From: Capnocytophaga cynodegmi DSM 19736
GTDB taxonomy: Bacteria > Bacteroidota > Bacteroidia > Flavobacteriales > Flavobacteriaceae
DNA length: 64,000 bases
Direction: 5' to 3'
Assembly (NCBI RefSeq): GCF_000379185.1
Contig: NZ_KB900703.1
Span: 94,499-158,498 of the forward strand
This document shows positions 27,388-36,113 of the stretch, in pieces. The notes under the pieces were generated by a model. That model saw only the letters and a list, made by a program, of their open reading frames with translations, had not been told where the DNA came from and did not search any database. Positions within the stretch are counted from its first letter, which is position 1. Each line of letters opens with the position of its first letter. Both the position numbers and the translations under genes were made by a program.

Positions 27388-28956
27388 TTAATATCCAGCG
27401 TTTTGTTTTAAAACTCCTTTTGAAGCCAATATAATATTGGTAGGGATAGGGTACAAGTTTCGGTATGCGTCTACTCCCGTTCCGTTGGCTACTCCACCTT
27501 TAAATGGCCACACATAAGTTGATGAAGTGAAATGTCCGTAACGGATAAGGTCAGTACGACGGAAACCTTCCCAATAAAGCTCTCTGGAACGTTCATCAAG
27601 CACGTTTTCAATTGTCAAATTTGAAAGAGCGTTCGCTCCTGAACGTGTACGGAGTGCATTCACGTATTGCAAAGCATTTGCCTGATTTGTCCCTTTACGA
27701 ACCGCAGCTTCAGCATAATTTAGGTAAATTTCACCCAGACGGATAAGTGCTACATCTGTATCTACAAATTGCCCTCCTGGGTCTTTCCCAAATTTACCTG
27801 CTGAGGTTAAGTTTTTGAACTTCATCACAGCATAACCTTCTTTAAAGTCCGAAACATTTGCGATTTCATATTTTTGTCCGTCAGTGAAGAACATTGCTCT
27901 TTTATCCGTCCAAGAAGTAGGTGGATTACCTGCACCTGAAAATTTTTCAACCAATGATTTGGTTGTGCGGATACCTGCCCAAGCACCTCCACTAACGCCA
28001 AAATCAGTTAGTTTCATTTTACCACCAATCGCAGCGTGAACAAGGAAAGTACTTCCAGCCCAAGTTTGTGAGTTGACTCCATCAAAATTAGCTGTAAAGA
28101 TATTTTCATTTTGTGCTCCGTTAGTGTCATTATCAGCCAAGAACAAGTGTGAATAGCTGTTGTGTAACGCATATCCTGAGTTGATAACTTTCTCGCTATA
28201 TGTGATACAATCATCGTAACGCTCTGTACCTGTGTATACTTCAGCATTTAAGTACAAACGTGAAAGCAATGCCCACGCAGCTACGACATCAACACGTCCG
28301 TATTCGTTACCTTTAGCAGGTTTTAGTTCACTTTCAATGGCTTTGAGTTCACTTTCGATGAATTCAAAAACCTCTTTACGAGTATTTTGCCCAGTAAGAT
28401 TGTCTTGTACTTGAGTAAGAACAGGTACATTACCAAACAAATCCATCAAATGGTAATATGCATACGCTCTGATGAAACGTGCCTCAGCTACGCCATACTT
28501 TTTCATCTCTTCATTGGAACTATTTTCATTATTGGCAATGAATGAGTTAGCGAATGAAACGGATTGTGCCAATCGGTAGTACATCGCTTCAATAATTCCG
28601 TTGGAAGAAGACCAGTTCATATTGTGGAAATCAGGAACTCCAGGGTCAGACCACGCAACGATAGCATTGTCTGTTGGTAATTCTTGCATATAGAATAGCA
28701 AACGTGTGAATTGTGATGTACCTTCATCAAGTCCTTGAATGTCAGCTGCTCCGATAGGTCCTTGTTGCCCTGTCAAAACTAATGAGGCATATACCTTTGC
28801 TAAAGTTTGTTTAGCATATTCAGGATTAGTTTGTACTGAACTTGAGTTGATGCTATCGGGGTCGATAGATGGGTCTTGGTCAAGGTCTTTCATACAACCA
28901 CTTAAGGTTAAAGCCAGTGCAAGACCAAAAATTTTATATGTACTAAATTTTTTCAT
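27388..28956 (-). CDS. susD: SusD/RagB-family nutrient-binding lipoprotein
   Basis: A 522-residue outer-membrane lipoprotein that caps its partner SusC channel and captures substrate. The lipobox is LTLSGC with Cys21, followed by MKDLDQDP. The helical TPR-like core shows ARFIRAYAYYHLMDLFGNVP and, near the end, LDERSRELYWEGFRRTDLIRYGHF, both classic SusD signatures. The C-terminal YPIPTNIILAS also fits. It lies 22 bases downstream of susC. The glycan bound cannot be predicted. Confidence 0.95.
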   Translation of the reverse strand: MKKFSTYKIFGLALALTLSGCMKDLDQDPSIDPDSINSSSVQTNPEYAKQTLAKVYASLVLTGQQGPIGAADIQGLDEGTSQFTRLLFYMQELPTDNAIVAWSDPGVPDFHNMNWSSSNGIIEAMYYRLAQSVSFANSFIANNENSSNEEMKKYGVAEARFIRAYAYYHLMDLFGNVPVLTQVQDNLTGQNTRKEVFEFIESELKAIESELKPAKGNEYGRVDVVAAWALLSRLYLNAEVYTGTERYDDCITYSEKVINSGYALHNSYSHLFLADNDTNGAQNENIFTANFDGVNSQTWAGSTFLVHAAIGGKMKLTDFGVSGGAWAGIRTTKSLVEKFSGAGNPPTSWTDKRAMFFTDGQKYEIANVSDFKEGYAVMKFKNLTSAGKFGKDPGGQFVDTDVALIRLGEIYLNYAEAAVRKGTNQANALQYVNALRTRSGANALSNLTIENVLDERSRELYWEGFRRTDLIRYGHFTSSTYVWPFKGGVANGTGVDAYRNLYPIPTNIILASKGVLKQNAGY

Positions 28957-28978
28957 CTTCTAAAAATTAATTTTTTGT

Positions 28979-31900
28979 TTAGAAATTTACATTGATACCC
29001 AATAGATACGTTCTTGGACGTGGATATACGTTGTTGTCAACGCCTCCAAATACTTCTGGGTCTAAACCTTTGTAATTGGTCAGTGTCAGAACGTTTTGTA
29101 CTGTTCCATATATACGAATACCATATTTATCTTTAGGGAAGTTATATCCCAGAGTTACATTGTCAATCTTGAAGAAGGACCCATCGTGTAGGTACATATC
29201 GCTAAGTAGCGTTTCGGTAGTAGTTGCAGATAATAAAGTATCGTAGTACGATGTTGTAGTGTTACGTAAAATATTGTCGCTATACACTCTACTTAAAGCA
29301 GCTCTTGATGAAGATACGTTATCGTACACATAGTTTCCTAAACTAGCACGTGTAGCGATGTTCAAATCCCAGTTTTTGTAGTTCAGATTGGTGGTAAGCC
29401 CCATTGTTACGTCAGCATATGGTGATTTACCCATATAGCGGTCATCTTCAGTGATTTTGCCGTCGTTATTTCTGTCCACATATGCTCCTTCAATAGGGAA
29501 TCCTTTATTGTCATATACCTGTTGATATAGGAAGAAAGTGTAAGGAGCATATCCTTCCTGATGGCGTTGTACGGTGTTTCCAGTACCGCCACTAATTCCT
29601 CCTACGTTTTGCAAGTTGGTAAGGCGTGTGATTTTATTATCGTTGTAGGCAATGTTGTAGCTCAATGTCCAATTAATATCATCAGTGCGAACAGGAACAA
29701 CGTTCAATAAGAATTCAATTCCTTTATTCTCCATATCACCAATGTTGCTCGAAATGCGGCTTCCGTAGTTGGTAAATGGAGCTACGTTGCTTTCAGCGAT
29801 AAGGTCTTTAGTAAGTTTTCGATATACATCAATGCTACCTGATACACGATTTTGCCAGAAGCCATAATCAATACCTGCATTAAGTGTGTTACCTACTTCC
29901 CAACGTAAGTTTTTATTCAAACTCTCAGGACGAGCTGTTGGTACAAACTGATTTCCGAATTGATAGTAAGCCCCTTGATTCACACTTCCTACATAACGAG
30001 TAAGGAATAGATAATCTCCCAATCCGTTTACGTTACCTACTTCTCCGTATCCCAAACGTAATTTCAATTCATTAACATTTTCGCTTTCTTTTAGGAAAGA
30101 TTCATTTTTAGCATTCCAAGCCAAAGCCACTGAAGGGAAGTATCCCCAACGGTCGTCAGGATTTAGCTTTGATGAAGCATCGGCACGAAGTGTTGCAGTA
30201 AGCATATAACGATTGTCAAAGCTATAGTTGGCTCTTCCGAAGAAAGAAATTAGAACATTTCGGCTTTTGTCAATTACAGGAATAATCAAATCATTTTTGC
30301 CTTTAAAATATTGTGTTTGATTTGAATCATTGGTAAACTCAAATTTTTGGTATGAATGCCCAGCCATAAATGAGATTGAATGTTTGTCCAAGTCTTTCAT
30401 ATAGTTGGCATACGCATCAAAAAGCATATTAACGGCTTTGTTTCCGTAGATGGTAGTAACTCCGTTAAAATCAGTTGAAGAGTTTGGCATTTTAGGGTCG
30501 GTAATGTCTTTTCCGTCACTTTTGGTTATATCAACCCCTGCATTGATAGTAGCTGTAATATCCTTAAAGAAAGGTAACGTATAATCCAATTTCAAATTGG
30601 AAATCAATCGTTTTACATCGGCAGTATTGTTTCTTAGGTTTAATAAAGCCATTGGGTTTACTGGGGCCGTGTTGCTCTGTGAGCCACTACTTGCGTCTAA
30701 CCAAGAAAAATATCCATCGTATTTAGTGGAATTGATGCGAACAGGTTGTGTTGGGTCGAATTCTATAGCCGAACCAATAGCACCTCTTTCAGCAAAGCGG
30801 TTTTTTACAAATGAACCTGAAACGTTCAATTCTGTTTTTAATGAATTGTCAAAAAATCGTGGTGTTAGCGAAAGTTTGGCTGTTCCACGTTGGAATTTAT
30901 CTGTTTTCAAAACCCCATCAGCATAGGTGTGTCCTAACGAAAGACGATATGGTATTGAGGCTAAGTTTCCTGAGATGCCCACCGTTGTGTTTGTAGTTGG
31001 AGCTACTTGGTAAATTTCCTTTTGCCAATTAGTTGAAGCATTACCCAAAATAGCTTTTTGGGTTGCATTTCCTGTTTTGTTTACCAATGCACGAAATTCA
31101 TCTGCTGAAAGTAAATTTACGTAGTCAGAAACTTCTGAAATTGAAATGCTTGAATTTACAGAAACTTGTGTCTCTTGATTAGCTCTTCCTTTTTTGGTAG
31201 TAATCATAATAACCCCATTGGCAGCACGAGAACCATAAATAGCTGTTGATGAGGCATCTTTCAAAACGGTCATACTTTCAATATCATCAGGATTGATGTC
31301 ATTTAAAATATTTCTCGCTCCTCCGATAGCTCCGTCGTTCATCGGAACACCATCAACTACCACAAGTGGATTAGAGTTTAACGTCAAAGACCCCGTACCA
31401 CGAACGCGAATGTTTTGCCCATCACCAGGAGCACCACCTCCCGAAGTAATTTGAACACCTGCAACCTTACCTTGCAATAAATCACCAGCAGAAAGGTTTT
31501 GCCCTTTGTTGAAATCTTTGGTTGTTACCAAGTTTACAGAACCAGTAACATCTTTCTTCTTAGCAACTCCATATCCGATAACGACTACATCTTCAAGTTG
31601 TTGTGTGTCTTCTTGTAAATTAACATTAATAGTTTGGTTTTCGCTTTTTACCAAAACTTCTTGATTTTTAAAGCCAATATAGGAGAATACCAATATTTGC
31701 CCCTTTTCAGCTTTAAGTTCATACATACCGTCAAAATCTGTGGCTGTTCCGTGCGTAGTCCCTTTCACAACGATACTTACTCCTGGTAGAGGGTCGCCCG
31801 TAGCAGCGTCTTTGACTGTTCCTTTTACAATTTGTTGGGCATACAACCCTACAGAAACGAAAAGAAACAAAAACAAAGTACATACATTTGATACTTTCAT
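28979..31900 (-). CDS. susC: SusC/RagA-family TonB-linked outer-membrane transporter
   Basis: A 973-residue beta-barrel transporter. Order of parts: signal peptide (ends VGLYAQ), carboxypeptidase D-like regulatory domain (VKGTVKDAATGDPLPGVSIVVKG region, about 23-100), TonB-box region with EDVVVIGYGVAKKKDVTGSV, plug domain (GKVAGVQITSGGG, VDGVPMNDG, ATAIYGSRAANGVIMITTKKG) and a C-terminal barrel ending in phenylalanine. It heads an operon with susD and susE. No regulator such as SusR, hybrid two-component or ECF sigma/anti-sigma pair adjoins it. Confidence 0.95.
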   Translation of the reverse strand: MKVSNVCTLFLFLFVSVGLYAQQIVKGTVKDAATGDPLPGVSIVVKGTTHGTATDFDGMYELKAEKGQILVFSYIGFKNQEVLVKSENQTINVNLQEDTQQLEDVVVIGYGVAKKKDVTGSVNLVTTKDFNKGQNLSAGDLLQGKVAGVQITSGGGAPGDGQNIRVRGTGSLTLNSNPLVVVDGVPMNDGAIGGARNILNDINPDDIESMTVLKDASSTAIYGSRAANGVIMITTKKGRANQETQVSVNSSISISEVSDYVNLLSADEFRALVNKTGNATQKAILGNASTNWQKEIYQVAPTTNTTVGISGNLASIPYRLSLGHTYADGVLKTDKFQRGTAKLSLTPRFFDNSLKTELNVSGSFVKNRFAERGAIGSAIEFDPTQPVRINSTKYDGYFSWLDASSGSQSNTAPVNPMALLNLRNNTADVKRLISNLKLDYTLPFFKDITATINAGVDITKSDGKDITDPKMPNSSTDFNGVTTIYGNKAVNMLFDAYANYMKDLDKHSISFMAGHSYQKFEFTNDSNQTQYFKGKNDLIIPVIDKSRNVLISFFGRANYSFDNRYMLTATLRADASSKLNPDDRWGYFPSVALAWNAKNESFLKESENVNELKLRLGYGEVGNVNGLGDYLFLTRYVGSVNQGAYYQFGNQFVPTARPESLNKNLRWEVGNTLNAGIDYGFWQNRVSGSIDVYRKLTKDLIAESNVAPFTNYGSRISSNIGDMENKGIEFLLNVVPVRTDDINWTLSYNIAYNDNKITRLTNLQNVGGISGGTGNTVQRHQEGYAPYTFFLYQQVYDNKGFPIEGAYVDRNNDGKITEDDRYMGKSPYADVTMGLTTNLNYKNWDLNIATRASLGNYVYDNVSSSRAALSRVYSDNILRNTTTSYYDTLLSATTTETLLSDMYLHDGSFFKIDNVTLGYNFPKDKYGIRIYGTVQNVLTLTNYKGLDPEVFGGVDNNVYPRPRTYLLGINVNF

Positions 31901-32099
31901 AAATAATTCCTTAACAATTAAACAAAATATTATAACAATTCTACTTCTCGGTTGTAAAAGTACAACTTTTTTTATTCCGAAAAATTTCTTCTCGAAACAA
32001 ATCGAAACGAAAACGATTTAGTGTGAATAACTTTTGCTCTTTTTAACGTATTGTACTGATGTTTTTAAATTACTAAACTGAGCTTAAAATATTTCCTTT

Positions 32100-32129
32100 T
32101 TGGACTTACAACAGAAACAGCTATCTTTG
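32100..32129 (+). promoter_or_regulatory. Promoter of the M1 peptidase gene
   Basis: TTG (32100-32102) and TATCTTTG (32122-32129) are 19 bases apart, with the ATG at 32155. Confidence 0.6.
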
Positions 32130-32154
32130 CGATTCTAATCAAAATTAAATTTCA

Positions 32155-34017
32155 ATGAATAAATACATATTTGCAGTATTCCTTTTGGGAGTTTTTACTT
32201 TTTCAAAAGCTCAAAACACTTCATATTGGCAACAACAAGCCAATTATGAAATGGAAATTGATATGGACGTCAAGAATTTTCAATACAAAGGAAAGCAAAA
32301 ACTTACTTACACGAACAACTCTTCTGATACACTTCAGGTGGTTTTTTATCATCTTTATTTGAACGCCTTTCAGCCAGGTAGCGAAATGGACGCTCGTTTG
32401 CAATCCATCACAGACCCTGACCGCCGAATGGTTGTTAACAAAGGAACGAAAGAAAATCCGATATATGAAAGTAGAATAGCTTCACTTAAGCCTAATGAAA
32501 TAGGATATATCCACGTGAAATCACTTACACAAAACGGAGAAAGCGTTTCACACAAAACGGAAGGTACAATACTGAAAGTAAATCTGAAAAATCCTATCTT
32601 GCCTAACTCAAAAGTTATTTTTGATATGGAGTTTGAAGCACAAGTGCCTGTAATGATTCGCCGTACAGGAAGAAATAGCAGAGATGGTGTGGCTCTTTCA
32701 ATGGCACAATGGTATCCAAAAATTGCTGCTTACGACTACAGAGGTTGGCACCCAACAGAGTACATTGTTCGTGAATTTTATGGTGTTTGGGGAAATTTCG
32801 ATGTTAAAATTACCATTGATAAAAATTATATACTTGGAGGTTCGGGAGTGTTACAAAACAATAATGAAATTGGGTTTGGTTACGAAAACGAAGGAGTGAA
32901 AGTTCCGAAAGCCAAAGGAAAAACAAAAACTTGGCATTTTGTAGCTAAAAATGTACACGATTTTACGTGGGCTGCTGATATGGAATTCAAGCACGATAAA
33001 GTTGCTTTGAAAGATGGAAAAGTATTTCATTTTCTTTATAAGAAATACGATGAAAATTGGCGAAAAATGCAACCAGAGTTGGTGAAAGTTTTTGATTTTT
33101 TCAATGAGATTGTAGGAAAGTATCCTTGGGAGCAATATTCATTTATTCAGGGGGGTGATGGTGGAATGGAATATGCAATGTGTACATTGGTCGCTGGTGG
33201 AGAAAAATATGAATCTGTTTTAGGAACTTCTATTCACGAACTTGCTCACGCTTGGTTTCAACATTTATTAGCCACTGATGAAAGCTCATATGCTTGGATG
33301 GATGAGGGTTTCACTTCCTTCATAGAAGATTTGGCTATGCATAGTATAATATCACCCGATAGTAAGGGGAATCCTTTCCAGAATTCCTATACAAGTTATT
33401 ACGAATTAGTCAAATCAGGATTGGAAGAACCCGCTACCACACACGCTGACAGATTTGATAAAAACTTTTCTTATTCAGTTATGGCATATAGTAAAGGTTT
33501 GTTGTTTCTAACTCAATTAGGATACATAATGGGTGAACAGAATGTTATCAAATCACTACAAAAATTTTATAAAGATTTTGCATTTAAAAACCCTACACCG
33601 AATGACTTTATTCGTGTAGCTGAAAAAGTATCAGGAATGCAATTGCAATGGTTCCTAAATGAATTTATCGGAACAACTCACACAGCTGATTATGCTATTG
33701 AAAGTGTAAAACCAAAGGGAGATAAAACTGAAATTACTTTACGAAGAATAGGTAGATTGCCTCTGCCTGTGGATTTGTTTGTGATTGAAAAAAGTAAAAA
33801 AATACACTACTATCACATTCCGCTGCGGATGACCTTTGGAAATAAGGAAAACCCTTATAAATCTTATCAACAACATATACTATCATCTTGGGGTTGGGCA
33901 AATCTGACGTATACCTTTGAAGTTGATTTACCTATGCAAGAACTTGAAAGTATAATTATTGATCCTTTTAATATTTCAGTTGATATTAACAAAGAAAATA
34001 ACGTATTTAATAATTAG
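32155..34017 (+). CDS. M1-family zinc metallopeptidase (aminopeptidase), exported
   Basis: A 620-residue exported peptidase. The signal peptide ends near FSKAQ (residue 19). The zinc site is complete: His361-Glu362-x2-His365 (HELAH) with Glu384 18 residues after it in WMDEGFTSF. The upstream GGMEYAM segment corresponds to the GxMEN exopeptidase motif, with Tyr in place of Asn. It is shorter than PepN (about 870 residues), as is common for Bacteroidota periplasmic M1 enzymes. It likely trims peptides taken up by the cell. The rnpA gene begins 5 bases after its stop. Confidence 0.9.
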   Translation: MNKYIFAVFLLGVFTFSKAQNTSYWQQQANYEMEIDMDVKNFQYKGKQKLTYTNNSSDTLQVVFYHLYLNAFQPGSEMDARLQSITDPDRRMVVNKGTKENPIYESRIASLKPNEIGYIHVKSLTQNGESVSHKTEGTILKVNLKNPILPNSKVIFDMEFEAQVPVMIRRTGRNSRDGVALSMAQWYPKIAAYDYRGWHPTEYIVREFYGVWGNFDVKITIDKNYILGGSGVLQNNNEIGFGYENEGVKVPKAKGKTKTWHFVAKNVHDFTWAADMEFKHDKVALKDGKVFHFLYKKYDENWRKMQPELVKVFDFFNEIVGKYPWEQYSFIQGGDGGMEYAMCTLVAGGEKYESVLGTSIHELAHAWFQHLLATDESSYAWMDEGFTSFIEDLAMHSIISPDSKGNPFQNSYTSYYELVKSGLEEPATTHADRFDKNFSYSVMAYSKGLLFLTQLGYIMGEQNVIKSLQKFYKDFAFKNPTPNDFIRVAEKVSGMQLQWFLNEFIGTTHTADYAIESVKPKGDKTEITLRRIGRLPLPVDLFVIEKSKKIHYYHIPLRMTFGNKENPYKSYQQHILSSWGWANLTYTFEVDLPMQELESIIIDPFNISVDINKENNVFNN

Positions 34018-34022
34018 TATTT

Positions 34023-34412
34023 GTGTCAAAAAGCAACGACTTTTCTTTTCCTAAATCGGAAAAACTATGTAAACTAAAGTACATTCAACAATTATTTTCA
34101 GAGGGAAAAAGTGTGCAAAATTATCCTCTGAAAATGATTTACTTTCCGCTTGAAAATGATTTAGATTCCCAATTTCAGGTACTTATCAGTGTTCCTAAAA
34201 GGCAATTCAAAAAAGCTGTCCATCGAAATCGCATTAAACGGCTTATTCGTGAAAGTTATCGTTTGCAGAAACATTTCTTGAGTGAAGCTACTTCTGAAAA
34301 ATATGTTCTGGCACTAATTTTTACAGGAAAAGAAATGGCAGATTATCAAACCATTTATAAGAGTGTCTCTGCTTGTTTTGAGAAGTTTGGAAAAGCTATT
34401 TTACCAGAATAA
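34023..34412 (+). CDS. rnpA: Ribonuclease P protein component
   Basis: A 129-residue basic protein that assists the RNase P RNA in 5-prime tRNA maturation. The family signature SVPKRQFKKAVHRNRIKRLIRE is complete. No in-frame ATG precedes it, so the GTG at 34023 is the likely start, 5 bases after the stop of the M1 peptidase gene. In many bacteria rnpA follows rpmH near dnaA; here it lies with a peptidase gene. Confidence 0.93.
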   Translation: MSKSNDFSFPKSEKLCKLKYIQQLFSEGKSVQNYPLKMIYFPLENDLDSQFQVLISVPKRQFKKAVHRNRIKRLIRESYRLQKHFLSEATSEKYVLALIFTGKEMADYQTIYKSVSACFEKFGKAILPE

Positions 34413-34417
34413 TAAAT

Positions 34418-34450
34418 AAAAAATCACCCAAAAACAGGGTGATTTTTTAT
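34418..34450. terminator. Bidirectional terminator
   Basis: AAATCACCC (34421-34429) pairs with GGGTGATTT (34437-34445), with flanking A-run and T-run, between convergent rnpA and susD genes. Confidence 0.85.
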
Positions 34451-34479
34451 TGTTAATTTTGAATATAAACTTATGAAAA

Positions 34480-36102
34480 CTAATATCCCTTAGCTTTTTG
34501 AGCTTCCTTTAATTTAGGATTTCTGTCAATAGCAGAAATAGGGAAAGGTAAACGAACGTACTTGTCTTCCCAACGACGTTTTTGAGCCAATTCTCCCTGA
34601 ATGCTATGAATATCTTTCATTACCTGAGAAGAAATTCCCCAACGACGAATATCATTCCAACGATGTCCTTCACAGGCCAATTCAATACGACGTTCATTAC
34701 GGATAACGTCACGCATTGCTTCTTTTGATAGCCCCGCTGTTACATCTGGCATTCCTACTCTATTTCGGATTTTGTTCAAAGCATCATAAACACTACCATC
34801 TGCCCCAACTATTTCGTTTTCAGCTTCGGCATACATTAGTAGAATTTCAGCATAACGAATAAGCGGAAAATCATTTGATTTTCTGTATATAGTTTCATTG
34901 GGGTCAACCATTTTTCTGTAATTATAACCTGTTTTAGAGGTGTTGTTGGCCTTTCCATTGTTTTGCCAAACAAATGTGTTATCACCTAAAACGGAATTCC
35001 AAATAGCTCCTGGATACAGAATAGAGGCATACAGACGTGTATCACGATTTTTGAATTCCTCTAAATATGCAGAATTAAATTTTCCATCATTATAGTTGGC
35101 TTTTCTTTCGCTGTCTGTTGGAGGGGTAAAGCTTGTTCCATCTGCTTTCCAATAAGCATTTACCATATCTACTGTAGGAGTGATAGAACTCCAACCACCA
35201 CCAGCATTACTTGATAGTAAGTACAAACTTATATAATTAAAATTATCTTCTATGAATTCTTGATTTAAAATAACTTCTTCGTTATTCTTGTTTTCGTCCC
35301 AAAACAATTTTTCGTAACTACGAAGCCCATCGTAGAATTTCTGTTTGTGAGTGTTATCAGTAAATGTTATAAAAGTTGAATAATCATCCTTTTCTTCACT
35401 AAGATTTGCTTTTAACTTAAATAAATCATACCCCATATTCATAATGGCTTTGGTAGCCTCCACAACTTCTGCATATTGCTCATAGAACAAGTGTACACGT
35501 GCTTTGATTGTGTAACCAGCAGCTTGTCCCAAACGGCTTTTTACAGAAGGAGCAGTTGGTAAATCAGGAATGCTTTCAGTAAGCTCATTGATTACGAAGT
35601 TAATAACTTCTTTTTCAGAAGTTGGGGCTACTTGTCCTTCTTCAGTTTCAGAAATATAGTTTTTAATTAGGGGAACATCTCCAAATTTGGAAGCTAAATT
35701 AAAATAAAACCACGCTCGAAGTGTACGTACTTCTGCTTTTGTTTGTTTTTTTAGAGCATCAGAAACGGGAGCGTTGTCTATATTTTCCAAAAAATAATTA
35801 AAGCGACGAAGACCTATAAAGCTATATCCAAAATCATCATTATCAGTGATATCTCCAGCAGATGCTATTGTAGCTTTACTTTCCCAAGGATATTGGCAGT
35901 ATGAGTTGTCGGCATAACCATCGTTATAGGCATTATACACACTTGCAGGAATGTATGCATAACACCCCATCAAGGCAAGTTTTACATCATTTTCTGATTT
36001 CCAGAAACTATCTGAAAAGATTTTATCTTGAGGTTCTTTATCTAAATTACAACCTGTGGCGAACAAGGCTATAAATAAAGGTATTATATGTTTTAATTTC
36101 AT
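34480..36102 (-). CDS. SusD/RagB-family nutrient-binding lipoprotein (second operon)
   Basis: A 540-residue outer-membrane lipoprotein. The lipobox is LFATGC with Cys18, followed by NLDKEPQDK, a common SusD start. TLRAWFYFNLASKFGDVPL and the C-terminal IRNERRIELACEGHRWNDIRRWG are typical SusD signatures, and YVRLPFPISAIDRNPKL is the usual ending. It is paired with the susC gene 11 bases upstream. The substrate is unknown. Confidence 0.95.
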   Translation of the reverse strand: MKLKHIIPLFIALFATGCNLDKEPQDKIFSDSFWKSENDVKLALMGCYAYIPASVYNAYNDGYADNSYCQYPWESKATIASAGDITDNDDFGYSFIGLRRFNYFLENIDNAPVSDALKKQTKAEVRTLRAWFYFNLASKFGDVPLIKNYISETEEGQVAPTSEKEVINFVINELTESIPDLPTAPSVKSRLGQAAGYTIKARVHLFYEQYAEVVEATKAIMNMGYDLFKLKANLSEEKDDYSTFITFTDNTHKQKFYDGLRSYEKLFWDENKNNEEVILNQEFIEDNFNYISLYLLSSNAGGGWSSITPTVDMVNAYWKADGTSFTPPTDSERKANYNDGKFNSAYLEEFKNRDTRLYASILYPGAIWNSVLGDNTFVWQNNGKANNTSKTGYNYRKMVDPNETIYRKSNDFPLIRYAEILLMYAEAENEIVGADGSVYDALNKIRNRVGMPDVTAGLSKEAMRDVIRNERRIELACEGHRWNDIRRWGISSQVMKDIHSIQGELAQKRRWEDKYVRLPFPISAIDRNPKLKEAQKAKGY

Positions 36103-36113
36103 AATGATTCTTT

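Noticed and set aside
31951-31966. GTTGTA-AAAG-TACAAC inverted repeat upstream of the first susC, considered as an operator
   Set aside because: Only six bases per arm in A+T-rich DNA, no linked regulator gene, and no second copy at the other susC promoter.
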